A stretch of 64,000 nucleotides of DNA from Paenibacillus bovis. Lineage in GTDB: Bacteria; Bacillota; Bacilli; Bacillales; Bacillaceae_C. The notes beneath the pieces were generated by a model. It was not told where the DNA came from and ran no database searches. It worked only from the letters and a program-made list of their open reading frames with translations. Position 1 is the first letter of the stretch. Each line of letters opens with the position of its first letter. Shown here in pieces: positions 43,942 through 52,729 of the stretch. A program made the translations under genes and the position numbers. The stretch is taken from contig VEFU01000019.1 of NCBI GenBank assembly GCA_007679095.1, positions 1-64,000 of the forward strand, read 5' to 3'.

Positions 43942-43993
43942 AAAAAAGCTGGTTATTTCAAGACTTCTTTGTCTTTAAAATAACCAGCTTTTT
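43942..43993. terminator. Bidirectional terminator
   Basis: Perfect arms AAAAAGCTGGTTATTT / AAATAACCAGCTTTTT between convergent genes. Confidence 0.85.
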
Positions 43994-44491
43994 CTATAAT
44001 TCAATTCTTTCCGGAAGTGCAGCAAAACTTCCTTGATAGTAAAGTAAAGGTTCTTTATCATTTTTCTCGATTTCCACTACTTCCCCAATTAATATGGTGT
44101 GATCTCCTGCTTCCACTTGTTTGAATTTTTTGCATTGCAGAACCGCATATGAATCATAAATGATCGGCAGGCCGTATTCGGAAATGCGCCATTCACATGT
44201 AGAGAAGCGGTCGACTTCTTTTTTGGCAAATGTATATCCAACATCTTTCTGATTTGCTGCTAACACATGAACAGCAAAAGAATCTGCACTTTTAAATACA
44301 TCAATATTCGAAGAACGATGATCAATGGACCATAGTATTAATAATGGATCTAATGAAACGGATGCAAATGAGTTAACAGTTAGCCCCACTGGATTTCCTT
44401 CCTTGTCTGTTGCTGTAATAATTGTAACCCCAGTCGGATAGTTTCGCATCACTTCTTTAAATTGCACTTTTTGCTCTTCACTTTGTGACAT
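43994..44491 (-). CDS. Flavin reductase-like protein (FMN-binding split barrel)
   Basis: A 165-residue flavin reductase domain protein: MRNYPTGVTIITATDKEGNP at the N-terminus, SFASVSLDPLLILWSIDHRS as flavin-binding region, and AGDHTILIGEVV near the end. Such proteins supply reduced FMN to flavin-dependent monooxygenases. Two LLM-type monooxygenases lie in the same run, and this gene directly follows one of them (the stop and start abut), so it is the likely reductase partner. The ribosome site is AGGAGG. Confidence 0.92.
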   Translation of the reverse strand: MSQSEEQKVQFKEVMRNYPTGVTIITATDKEGNPVGLTVNSFASVSLDPLLILWSIDHRSSNIDVFKSADSFAVHVLAANQKDVGYTFAKKEVDRFSTCEWRISEYGLPIIYDSYAVLQCKKFKQVEAGDHTILIGEVVEIEKNDKEPLLYYQGSFAALPERIEL

Positions 44492-45832
44492 TTATATTCC
44501 TCCTGCTGTTGTTTTTTTATTTGAATATATAGACATTGGAGTAGATAATCCTAAATGTCCTCTTAATGTTGATGCCTCATACTCTTTTCTAAATAGACCT
44601 CGTGATTGTAGTATTGGAATCACTTCGTCTACGAATTCAGTAAAACTCCCTGGCAAGTAAGGAAACATTAAATTATAACCATCTGCACCACCATAGGTGA
44701 ACCACTCTTCCAATTGGTCCGCTATTTGTTCCGGTGTACCAAAAATAAGGCGATGCCCTCTCGTACCAGCAATACGTTTATATAATTGGCGAATCGTTAA
44801 ATTTTCTCTTTTCGCTAAATCGATAATAAGTTGTCTGCGACTTTGGTTACCATTCGTTTCTGGTATATGTTGAGGAAGTGGACCATCTAGTGGATAGTTA
44901 GATAAATCAATTCCTCCTAAATAATCGGAAAGAAAATCCAATCCAATTTCCGGTACAATTAAGTCTTGAAGTAATTCATATTTCTCTCTCGCCTCTTGCT
45001 CTGTTCGACCGATAATTGGCGTCACGCCAGGTAACACTTTTATTGTATCTGGATTTCTTCCAAACTCCACTGCCTTCGCTTTCAATTGTGCATAGAAATG
45101 TTGTGCATCATCCAACGTTTGTTGAGCTGTAAACACGACCTCTGCTGTTTCCGCTGCAAGTTTTACCCCTGCAGTAGAGGAACCTGCCTGGATAATGACC
45201 GGTTGCCCTTGCTTTGATCTCGAAGCATTCAATGGACCTTTTACGCTAAAATACTTACCTTGATGGTGTAATGTATGAAGCTTCTCTGAGTCAAAATATA
45301 CACCGGTTTCCTTATCCCTAATTAAAGCATCATCATCCCAACTATCCCATAAACCTTTCACAACTTCCACAAATTCAGCTGCTCTATCATAACGAACCGA
45401 ATGCTCTAGATGATTTTCCCGACTAAAATTCTTCGCTTCCTCTTCATAATAAGAGGTTACAACATTCCATCCAGCTCTGCCATTGCTCAGATGATCAATC
45501 GATAAAAACTTGCGCGCAATATGAAATGGCTCATTGTACGTTGTCGAAGCAGTTGCGGCTAGACCGATTTTCGTCGTAACAGCTGCCAACGCTGAAAGTA
45601 ACGTTAATGGTTCAAAACGAACTTGCTCCGCTGGATGAGATAAACGATTAAAGGTGAGACCGTCACTTAAAAATAGCATATCTAGCTTTCCACGTTCTGC
45701 GATACTGGCAATCTCTTTAAAAAACTGAAAATCCAGTGCCGCATTTGCATCGACATCCGGGTGCCGCCAAGCTCCCATGTGATGTCCTGTTCCTAACACA
45801 AAAATTCCTAGGTGCATTGTTTTCTTACTCAA
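44492..45832 (-). CDS. NtaA/SnaA/DszA-type flavin-dependent monooxygenase
   Basis: A 446-residue luciferase-like monooxygenase that needs FMNH2 from a separate reductase. Family marks are LGIFVLGTGHHMGAWRHPDV, the block RAGWNVVTSYYEEEAKNFSR and the late GTPEQIADQLEEWFTYGGADG. Members oxidise sulfones, sulfonates, EDTA or NTA. Being in an ssu-type cluster beside a flavin reductase points to an organosulfur substrate. It starts at a TTG with GGAGGG six bases upstream; there is no other reasonable start. Confidence 0.9.
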   Translation of the reverse strand: MSKKTMHLGIFVLGTGHHMGAWRHPDVDANAALDFQFFKEIASIAERGKLDMLFLSDGLTFNRLSHPAEQVRFEPLTLLSALAAVTTKIGLAATASTTYNEPFHIARKFLSIDHLSNGRAGWNVVTSYYEEEAKNFSRENHLEHSVRYDRAAEFVEVVKGLWDSWDDDALIRDKETGVYFDSEKLHTLHHQGKYFSVKGPLNASRSKQGQPVIIQAGSSTAGVKLAAETAEVVFTAQQTLDDAQHFYAQLKAKAVEFGRNPDTIKVLPGVTPIIGRTEQEAREKYELLQDLIVPEIGLDFLSDYLGGIDLSNYPLDGPLPQHIPETNGNQSRRQLIIDLAKRENLTIRQLYKRIAGTRGHRLIFGTPEQIADQLEEWFTYGGADGYNLMFPYLPGSFTEFVDEVIPILQSRGLFRKEYEASTLRGHLGLSTPMSIYSNKKTTAGGI

Positions 45833-45845
45833 ATGTTACCCTCCC

Positions 45846-46625
45846 TTACTTTTTTTGATAAACAGCATTCCATTTTAATAGACGTCTTTCTAATAATTTA
45901 GCTAGAGAATCCGCAACTTTTCCTAGCACCGCATATAATAAAATCGCCAATACAACGATATCGAGCTGCATGAACTCACGAGCATTCATTGCCATATACC
46001 CAATTCCAGAGGTTGCGGCAACGGTTTCTGCAACGATAAGCGTTAGCCACATGACACCTAATGAATAACGAATTCCAACTAAGATGGATGGTAGTGCTCC
46101 TCGCAAAATCACTTTCGAAAACATATGCCAACGTGATAATCGATACACATTTGCCATTTCAATCAAACCTTTATCAACAGATCGAATTCCATGATACGTA
46201 TTAATATAAACTGGAAAGAAAACACCAATGGCAACTAAGAAAATCTTTGCTTCTTCCCCAACTCCAAACCATAAAATGACAATTGGTACTAATGCTAAAT
46301 GGGGGATATTACGTAACATTTGTACGGTTGTATCTAGGTGCTTCTCAGCAATTGGATAGATCCCATTTAGTAATCCGAGAAATAAACCAATACCACCGCC
46401 AATTAAAAATCCAAGCAAAGCACGGATAAAACTAACCCCAATATTTTCCCAAAGTTCGCCGCTTGCAGCTACGTCCATAAATGCTTTCAAGACATCTAAA
46501 GGAGCTGGTAATATGTTTCCTGAAATTTGCCCTGCACTTGATAATAATTGCCAACCTAACAACAATCCAATTGGAATAATCCATGGGGCAATTTGATTAT
46601 AAAAACTATTAGTATCCTTTTTCAT
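45846..46625 (-). CDS. ssuC: Aliphatic sulfonate-type ABC permease
   Basis: A 259-residue permease with six predicted membrane segments and the TauC/SsuC loop IEMANVYRLSRWHMFSKVIL. The N-terminal motif PAPLDVLKAFMDVAASGELW is typical of SsuC. It pairs with the ATPase at 48728 and the binding protein at 46641 to import alkanesulfonates or related organosulfur compounds. Confidence 0.9.
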   Translation of the reverse strand: MKKDTNSFYNQIAPWIIPIGLLLGWQLLSSAGQISGNILPAPLDVLKAFMDVAASGELWENIGVSFIRALLGFLIGGGIGLFLGLLNGIYPIAEKHLDTTVQMLRNIPHLALVPIVILWFGVGEEAKIFLVAIGVFFPVYINTYHGIRSVDKGLIEMANVYRLSRWHMFSKVILRGALPSILVGIRYSLGVMWLTLIVAETVAATSGIGYMAMNAREFMQLDIVVLAILLYAVLGKVADSLAKLLERRLLKWNAVYQKK

Positions 46626-46640
46626 TTCTAACGCCCCCTA

Positions 46641-47579
46641 TTACTCTGGGTACCAAATCTTGCCCTCAAAATTAATTTTGTTTTCAATTAAACCAATATC
46701 GAGTAAGTCTTGTGCCTGTGTCTCTAAATCCTTTACTGCTTCCTCATCCATAAACTTGATATCTGTTCGCTTCCGCTTCAAAGAAATTTCCCATGTGTCG
46801 GCCGGAACTTTTGTTAACTTTTCCATTAACTTCGTTGCATCTGTCGGATCTTCATCGATTTCACGACCAGTTTCACCTAAATACTTTACAATGACTTCCA
46901 CAAGCTCTGGATGTTCCGTAACCATTTTTTCAGAACTCAAGTAAAACGATCTAAGAGGCACGATTCCTGCTCCTGTTTGTAAAATTTTATGTCCATTACT
47001 TTCCGCCACCGTCATATACGGATCCCACACAACCCACGCATCGACCTCACCTTTTTCAAACGCAATACTTGCATCTGGAGGTGTCAAGATGACTGGTGTA
47101 ATATCTTCTAGTGTTAAGTCGACAGTTGCTAATGCTTTTACTAATAAATACTGGGCAATGGAAGCATTATTGTAAGCTACTTTTTTACCTTTTAGATCCG
47201 CTAAAGAATTTATACCAGAATCTTTCCCAACAAGAATTCCTTCTGATTCAGGTGCAGAAGCTTCACTCGCAATAAATTGAAAATCGCTCCCCTTTGCCAA
47301 CGCAAACAGGGAAGGCATATCGCCTGCATTCGCAAAATCGATACTACCGGAATTTAATGCTTCGATAATGGAGCTTCCGGTGCTAAATTCAGACCATGTG
47401 ATTGTATATCCTAAATCCTTCAATTCCTTTTGCAGTTCTTCACTATTTTTCAAAGTCAGCATAATGGCTTGTTTTTGGTAGCCAATTTTTATTTCTTTAT
47501 TATCTCCATCTGCGCCACAAGCAGATAAAAAGAATAGGATTACGACTAATCCGAGGATAGACAAAAGCTGTTTTTTCAT
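46641..47579 (-). CDS. ssuA: Aliphatic sulfonate-type ABC binding lipoprotein
   Basis: A binding lipoprotein of about 312 residues with the lipobox FLSAC (Cys at about 21). The ATG at 47579 follows GGAGG; an earlier in-frame GTG overlaps ssuD and is unlikely. Motifs are IKIGYQKQAIMLTLKNS, LNSGSIDFANAGDMPSLFA and EVDAWVVWDPYMTVAE, all typical of SsuA/TauA. It supplies the SsuBC importer. Confidence 0.9.
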   Translation of the reverse strand: MKKQLLSILGLVVILFFLSACGADGDNKEIKIGYQKQAIMLTLKNSEELQKELKDLGYTITWSEFSTGSSIIEALNSGSIDFANAGDMPSLFALAKGSDFQFIASEASAPESEGILVGKDSGINSLADLKGKKVAYNNASIAQYLLVKALATVDLTLEDITPVILTPPDASIAFEKGEVDAWVVWDPYMTVAESNGHKILQTGAGIVPLRSFYLSSEKMVTEHPELVEVIVKYLGETGREIDEDPTDATKLMEKLTKVPADTWEISLKRKRTDIKFMDEEAVKDLETQAQDLLDIGLIENKINFEGKIWYPE

Positions 47580-47596
47580 TATTTTTTCCTCCACGA

Positions 47597-48709
47597 TCAC
47601 TTTATTGTTTGTCTTTGGGCTAGTTTTTCACGCACCTTTGGAATGACTAATTCTCCTACTTCTTTTATCGTTTCTAAATGTGGGAAGCCTCTTAGAAGCA
47701 CTTTATCAAAGCCCAGATCAACGAATTCTATTATTCTCTCAGATACTTGATCTGGCGTTCCGACAAGTGCAATCGAATTTCCTGATAACACTTGTGTTAA
47801 GCCAGCCCAAATATTAGGTCCAATATGGAAATTTTTATCTTTGCTGTTCTCCATCAAATCATGTAGCTGCTTAACTCCTACTGATTCACCTTTATACGCT
47901 AAGTTATTTTTTTCTTCTAATGCTGCTTGCTGTGATTTGCTGACAATTGAATTAGCCTTCTCATATGCTTCTTTCTCTGTATCTCCTAATACAACTTGAA
48001 AGGAGATGCTATAACTTAACTGTCGCCCAGTTGCTGCAGCACGTTTTTTTATTTCGGAAAGTCTTTCTGCTGATAATTCTAACGTCTCACCCCAAAGCAT
48101 ATATACATCTGCTTCTGCTGCAGCTACATCTAGCGCGATATCAGATGAACCACCGAAATAAATTGGCGGCTTGCTTGCTAATTTTGGATAGAGAGAGGCA
48201 TTTTCCAATTGGAAATGCTCGCCATGATGGGTGAACACGTCCTCTGTGAAAAATTTATTCAGTACTTGAATATACTCTCTTGTTCGTTCATATCTAGCAC
48301 GATGATCAAAAAAATCACCTTGACTTGCTAATTCTGTAGGAGAGCCACCTGTTACTATGTTGACTAACGCTCTACCACCTGACCAATAATGTACAGTTGC
48401 AAATTGCTTCGCAAAAGTCGCCGGTGCCATCGATCCTGGTCGTACTGCAAATAGAAAATTTAATGTTTCTGTATGGTTAATTAAATTGGCGGCAACCGCT
48501 AATGAATCTAAGCAGTTCGTACCTGTTGGCAATAGAAGGCTAGAAAACCCGCCTTGCTCTGCAGCTTGTGCGATCGCTTTAATATACTCTAAAGTTGGTT
48601 CCCGTTCTGCAGTCTCATCTACGACAGAACGTCCACCTATCGTTTTATTTTTTGCGCCGATAAACGCTCCATCTCCAGCAGTTGGAGCCATCGTAATAAA
48701 TTCAACCAA
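47597..48709 (-). CDS. ssuD: Alkanesulfonate monooxygenase-like LLM enzyme
   Basis: An FMNH2-dependent monooxygenase of about 370 residues that releases sulfite from alkanesulfonates. The family pattern is seen in TNCLDSLAVAANLINHTETL, FAVRPGSMAPATFAKQFATV and LVNIVTGGSP. The start chosen is TTG at 48709, eight bases after GGAGG; the ATG at 48724 has no ribosome site, and its own codons contain that GGAGG. It is the third of seven genes in the sulfonate operon. Reduced FMN probably comes from the flavin reductase at 43994. Confidence 0.9.
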   Translation of the reverse strand: MVEFITMAPTAGDGAFIGAKNKTIGGRSVVDETAEREPTLEYIKAIAQAAEQGGFSSLLLPTGTNCLDSLAVAANLINHTETLNFLFAVRPGSMAPATFAKQFATVHYWSGGRALVNIVTGGSPTELASQGDFFDHRARYERTREYIQVLNKFFTEDVFTHHGEHFQLENASLYPKLASKPPIYFGGSSDIALDVAAAEADVYMLWGETLELSAERLSEIKKRAAATGRQLSYSISFQVVLGDTEKEAYEKANSIVSKSQQAALEEKNNLAYKGESVGVKQLHDLMENSKDKNFHIGPNIWAGLTQVLSGNSIALVGTPDQVSERIIEFVDLGFDKVLLRGFPHLETIKEVGELVIPKVREKLAQRQTIK

Positions 48710-48727
48710 TCTTTTCGCCTCCATTAT

Positions 48728-49510
48728 TTAAACAATATTTGCTGTTACTCTCCGCTTTTGACCGTGGGAATGTGATTTTGTTTTCCCAAGGATACTAGCT
48801 AAAAGTTCTTCCTCTAACTCTGCAAATCTTGGATTTGTTCGATTTCTTGGTCGTGCTAACGATACAGCTAAGTCTTTTTTCACCATACCTTCTTCAATTA
48901 AAACGACACGATCCGCAAGGGCAATTGCTTCGCTTACATCATGGGTGACCAATAATGTAGTAAATTTCTGTTGTTGCCAAAGCATTTCAATTAACTCTTG
49001 CATCTCGTAACGTGTTAATGCATCCAATGCTCCAAGTGGTTCATCTAATAAGAGTAGCTTTGGTTCCGCTGCTAGTGCGCGAGCTAATGCAACACGCTGT
49101 TTTTGTCCACCAGAGAGAACAGCTGGCCATTCTTCTGCTCTATCTTCTAGACCTACTTGTTGTAAGGCCCAATTGGCACGTTCCTTCCAGCCCTTCGTTA
49201 AACTTAGGCCAACCCCGACATTTTCTAGGACCGATAACCATGGTAATAAACGAGCCTCTTGAAACATCATGCGTGCTTGTAGGTTTGAGTTAGATATGAG
49301 CTGATGATCCTGTCGTATTTCTCCAGCTGTTACTGCTTCCAGACCAGCAATACTTCTAAGTAACGTACTTTTCCCACAACCACTTTTTCCAACAATCGCC
49401 ACAAATTCACCTGGTGCAATCTGCAAATTAATGTTACGTAACACTTCTAATTGACCAAATGTTTTCTCCAACTGCTGTATGCTTAGTCCAACACCTTGAT
49501 TACCGGACAT
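48728..49510 (-). CDS. ssuB: Aliphatic sulfonate-type ABC ATPase
   Basis: A 260-residue ATPase. Walker A is [17 protein letters not shown], the signature is [16 protein letters not shown], Walker B is [16 protein letters not shown] and the switch His is in [10 protein letters not shown]. It belongs to the SsuB/TauB branch rather than the MsmX/MalK branch, since it lacks the long C-terminal OB domain. It is therefore not the missing ATPase of the carbohydrate importers. Confidence 0.93.
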   Translation of the reverse strand: MSGNQGVGLSIQQLEKTFGQLEVLRNINLQIAPGEFVAIVGKSGCGKSTLLRSIAGLEAVTAGEIRQDHQLISNSNLQARMMFQEARLLPWLSVLENVGVGLSLTKGWKERANWALQQVGLEDRAEEWPAVLSGGQKQRVALARALAAEPKLLLLDEPLGALDALTRYEMQELIEMLWQQQKFTTLLVTHDVSEAIALADRVVLIEEGMVKKDLAVSLARPRNRTNPRFAELEEELLASILGKTKSHSHGQKRRVTANIV

Positions 49511-49528
49511 TTTTTCACTCCCTATTCG

Positions 49529-49900
49529 TTAATGAACTATTTGACTTGGTGCAATTTCATCTCCTGACAATTTATCACCGATATGCAACTGACCACTTTC
49601 CAGCAAGCGCAATAATTCAGGAAAACTCAGACTTCGTTCTAATGAAATAAAATGAATCCCATCTTTTACTGCTTTCTCATAGGACAATTCACAAAAAGTT
49701 TGTGGAGGTGCAACAAATACAGTAGCACCTTTATCTTCAGCGAATGAAAGGGTAGCTCCCCTTCTCCCTTCCTGTAAAAACTGTGCTGGATTTTCATAAT
49801 CTTGAATTTGCTTTTTTACTGCATCATAAATACGTAAAACGGTACCTTCGACAATTGGTACGACTGTTTCATCTGCATTTAACACTAAAGCGATGATCAT
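49529..49900 (-). CDS. Small protein at the head of the sulfonate operon, NifX/AnfO-like fold suspected
   Basis: A 123-residue soluble protein, first gene of the operon, with a strong AGGAGG site. Its beginning (IIALVLNADETVVPIVEGTV and on to RIYD) and a central ATVFVAPPQTFCELSYEKAV block recall small proteins of the NifX or AnfO kind found in some metal-cofactor operons, but the resemblance is by eye only. No metal-binding Cys or His cluster is visible. The function within sulfonate use is unknown. Confidence 0.6.
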   Translation of the reverse strand: MIIALVLNADETVVPIVEGTVLRIYDAVKKQIQDYENPAQFLQEGRRGATLSFAEDKGATVFVAPPQTFCELSYEKAVKDGIHFISLERSLSFPELLRLLESGQLHIGDKLSGDEIAPSQIVH

Positions 49901-49951
49901 TTCCTTCCTCCTCTTACATCATTTCTGAGTAATTCAATGTGATTAATATTA

Positions 49952-49981
49952 TTTATACAGCACTCATCATCATTTGTACAA
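49952..49981 (-). promoter_or_regulatory. Promoter of the sulfonate operon
   Basis: On the minus strand TTGTAC (49981-49976) and TATAAA (49957-49952) are 18 bp apart, about 50 bp before the first gene. No S-box-like leader fits in this short space, so control by the adjacent LysR regulator is more likely. Confidence 0.5.
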
Positions 49982-49985
49982 TTGA

Positions 49986-50012
49986 AAAAAGTGAATATTA
50001 AATTCACTTTTT
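49986..50012. terminator. Terminator after the LysR gene
   Basis: A hairpin AAAAAGTGAAT / ATTCACTTTTT on the border of the LysR gene and the sulfonate promoter; it may be bidirectional. Confidence 0.7.
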
Positions 50013-50031
50013 ATGAAGGAAGGAATGTTAT

Positions 50032-50904
50032 TCAGGAGTTGCTTTTAAGAATGGTAAGCAGTTGATGTGCAAATCTACTTTGTTGATTATTCACTTTTCG
50101 TAATGAACCTACTGTGAGTCCAGATGGAAAATCAATAATATGCTTCATAACGGTTCCGACAGGAGGGGGTTGGATGGTAATAAGCGGAACAATTGCCGCA
50201 CCAAAGCCAGCTTGAACATAATATTTCAATGCCATTAAGTTGCTTACTTCCATTCCATAACTCGGTATAATCCCAGATTCCAGCAGCTTTCTTTCAAAGT
50301 TACCGCGAAACGGACAGGTTGCGTTTGTGATTAGTAATTTTTCATTATATAAATCTACTAATTTTACATGTTCGACCTTACTTAAACGGTGCGTTTCTGG
50401 AATTAATAAGGCTACTTTTTCGGAAAAAATAGGATCAAATTCCGTGTCTCGATATATATCAGGAGCAGCACAAATAGCAATATCTATTTCTTCCTTTTCC
50501 ACCATATCTGCTAACACACTACTCCCGTGTATTTGCAGACTAATTTGTACTTTGGGGAATTGTTTAGAAAACATCGTCAACAACACTGGTAACCTATAGC
50601 TTGCCATTGGTTCCATCACCCCAATTCGGAGGATCCCCGCTTCTCCTTCCACTAGTTCCGTCATCGACTGTTTTACATGATCAAATGATCTTAGTAATAA
50701 CTCGCCTTTTTCATATAATAAGCGGCCAGCTTCCGTCAGCTGTAAGTGGTTGCCACGCTCTAGCAAGGTTACACCAAGGTCATTCTCGAGTTTCTTAATT
50801 TGGGTTGTAACAGTGGATTGGGCATAATTTAATTGTTCAGCCGCTTGTTGAAAGCTGCCACACTTTACTATCGTTTGAAATGTTTTTATTGTACGTAGAT
50901 CCAT
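50032..50904 (-). CDS. LysR family transcriptional regulator
   Basis: A 290-residue LysR regulator: an N-terminal winged helix (MDLRTIKTFQTIVKCGSFQQ, then AAEQLNYAQSTVTTQIKKLE), a linker helix, and an effector domain starting RIGVMEPMASYRLPVLL. It lies immediately upstream of the sulfonate operon in the same orientation, with TcyP further up, so it most likely controls sulfur-source genes in the manner of CysL or YtlI. The effector is unknown. Confidence 0.9.
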   Translation of the reverse strand: MDLRTIKTFQTIVKCGSFQQAAEQLNYAQSTVTTQIKKLENDLGVTLLERGNHLQLTEAGRLLYEKGELLLRSFDHVKQSMTELVEGEAGILRIGVMEPMASYRLPVLLTMFSKQFPKVQISLQIHGSSVLADMVEKEEIDIAICAAPDIYRDTEFDPIFSEKVALLIPETHRLSKVEHVKLVDLYNEKLLITNATCPFRGNFERKLLESGIIPSYGMEVSNLMALKYYVQAGFGAAIVPLITIQPPPVGTVMKHIIDFPSGLTVGSLRKVNNQQSRFAHQLLTILKSNS

Positions 50905-51081
50905 TATGTCCTCCCCATCACTTATATGATAATTCTTATTTGTTTACTTGGTATTATATTGAAAAAAGCATACCATGATTTACTAAAATGTCAATTAGCT
51001 CAAAATGCCTATTTTTATGTAAGGATTACAGAAGCAACTTTTCTACAAACATTTTTGCTATACCGAATGATCGAAATAAAA

Positions 51082-51115
51082 AAGTGGAGAAAAGCAACTT
51101 TGCTTTCCTCCACTT
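51082..51115 (-). terminator. Terminator of the cystine transporter gene
   Basis: Arms AAGTGGAG..AAAGCA / TGCTTT..CTCCACTT followed by a T-rich run on the minus strand. Confidence 0.8.
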
Positions 51116-51121
51116 CATTTC

Positions 51122-52516
51122 TTAGATCGAAATATCTTTCTCAATCGCTGTTTTATCATTAAATGTTTCTACATTCAACTTCTTCATAAATCGAGATGTG
51201 AGTGTTCCAGACATCATGGCACCATTCACATTTAACGCTGTACGTCCCATATCAATTAATGCCTCGATCGAAATTAACAAACCAGCTAACCCTACTGGTA
51301 ATCCCATTGATGATAGTACTATTAATGCGGCAAATGTTGCTCCTCCACCTACACCAGCAACTCCAAAGGAACTTATCCCGATAATGAACACGAGCTTTAT
51401 AATAAAGTCAAAGGATAGTGGGTCAATTCCCATTGTCGGTGCAATCATAACTGCAAGCATCGCTGGATAAATACCGGCACAGCCATTCTGACCAATCGTT
51501 GCTCCGAAAGACGCCGACATATTGGCGATTCCTTGATGAACACCAAGTGATTTTTCTTGAACTTGAATATTTAAAGGTATCGTTCCAGCACTGGAACGCG
51601 ATGTAAATGCAAATGAAAGTACTGGCAACACTTTTTTCAAATAAGTGAATGGATTTAATCCAAATGCCCCTATTAGAACAAGATGAATGATGAACATCAC
51701 AATAAGCGCTACATAGGAAGCAATGACAAATTTCCCGAGTTCAAGGATTCCAGCCACATCTGTATTCGCTACGGTATTTGCCATTAATGCCAAAATACCA
51801 AATGGTGTTAGGCGTAGAATTAATGTAACAATACGCATAATAACCGAGTAAAAAGCATTGACAATTTTAGTGACAAACTCCGCTTGTTCTGGATTTTTCC
51901 TTCGTAACCCTAGTACTGCAACTCCAACAATAATCGAAAATACTACTACAGCAATTACTGAAGTTGCCCTTTGTTGTGTCATATCTAAAAAGATATTCGA
52001 AGGAATGAAGCTAACGATTTGGTCTGGAATCGTCATATCTTCTACTGTTCCTAATCTATTTTCTAACGATTCCGCCCTTTCCATTTCTGCTTGCCCAGCT
52101 TCGATTTGATCTGCATTGAGATCAAATAATGTTGCACTTCCAATACCAATGACTGCCGCAATCATTGCTGTTACTACAAGGATACCGATAATCCATAACG
52201 ACATTTTTCCGAGTTCTGACGACTTTTCCAGATTAATAATAGATTGAATAATAGATGCCATAACAAGTGGTATAACAATTAACATGAGCAAACGAATATA
52301 CCCACTACCTGCTATCGAATACCAATTGGTTGTATCTGCAACTACTTCCGAATCCGCTCCATACGCTATTTGTAAAAATGCACCTAACAAAATCCCTAAT
52401 CCTAAACCAGTTAACACCCGTTTACTGAATGAGACATGTTTTCTTTGCATCCAAATCAATAAGAATGTAATAGCTAAAAAGATTGCAATATTCACTAGTA
52501 ACCAAAATAGATCCAT
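51122..52516 (-). CDS. tcyP: L-cystine sodium symporter (TcyP-like, DAACS family)
   Basis: A dicarboxylate/amino acid:cation symporter of about 464 residues. The ATG at 52516 follows GGGAGGGAG; the longer open frame (from 52672) adds an unlike hydrophobic stretch with no ribosome site. Family marks are the reentrant loop SFAFTSRSSAGTIPLNIQVQ and FGATIGQNGCAGIYPAML, typical of TcyP. The length matches Bacillus TcyP (463). Its place next to a LysR and the sulfonate operon fits a sulfur-acquisition region. Confidence 0.92.
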   Translation of the reverse strand: MDLFWLLVNIAIFLAITFLLIWMQRKHVSFSKRVLTGLGLGILLGAFLQIAYGADSEVVADTTNWYSIAGSGYIRLLMLIVIPLVMASIIQSIINLEKSSELGKMSLWIIGILVVTAMIAAVIGIGSATLFDLNADQIEAGQAEMERAESLENRLGTVEDMTIPDQIVSFIPSNIFLDMTQQRATSVIAVVVFSIIVGVAVLGLRRKNPEQAEFVTKIVNAFYSVIMRIVTLILRLTPFGILALMANTVANTDVAGILELGKFVIASYVALIVMFIIHLVLIGAFGLNPFTYLKKVLPVLSFAFTSRSSAGTIPLNIQVQEKSLGVHQGIANMSASFGATIGQNGCAGIYPAMLAVMIAPTMGIDPLSFDFIIKLVFIIGISSFGVAGVGGGATFAALIVLSSMGLPVGLAGLLISIEALIDMGRTALNVNGAMMSGTLTSRFMKKLNVETFNDKTAIEKDISI

Positions 52517-52670
52517 CTTTCTCCCTCCCTTTCGTTTTGTTAAATCCCCCAAAAGTAATAAAAAAGTATAGCAAATTACTAATATTAAAATATACGAAAC
52601 AATGAATTTTATACCTTGTATCCAAAAATATTTATAACTCACAGTGGGAAACTCAGGTTTTCTTTTCCTC

Positions 52671-52718
52671 AAAAAAAATCCTTTACAATGAACGAGGATT
52701 CTCGCTTTTGTAAAGGAT
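52671..52718 (-). terminator. Terminator of the epimerase-like gene
   Basis: Arms ATCCTTTACAA / TTGTAAAGGAT followed by eight T on the minus strand. Confidence 0.8.
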
Positions 52719-52729
52719 AGAATTTCATA

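Noticed and set aside
43515-43943. Minus-strand frame opposite the four-TM protein
   Set aside because: The plus-strand frame has a GGAGG site, a hydrophobic pattern and correct terminator placement; the minus frame is its antisense shadow.
48728-49510. ssuB as the missing ATPase for the carbohydrate permeases
   Set aside because: It is of SsuB/TauB type and lacks the regulatory OB region of MsmX/MalK-like ATPases.
49901-49985. S-box or other riboswitch before the sulfonate operon
   Set aside because: Too little space between promoter and start, and no conserved stem pattern was seen.
52517-52672. N-terminal extension of the cystine transporter
   Set aside because: No ribosome site, sequence unlike the family, and it overlaps a terminator region.
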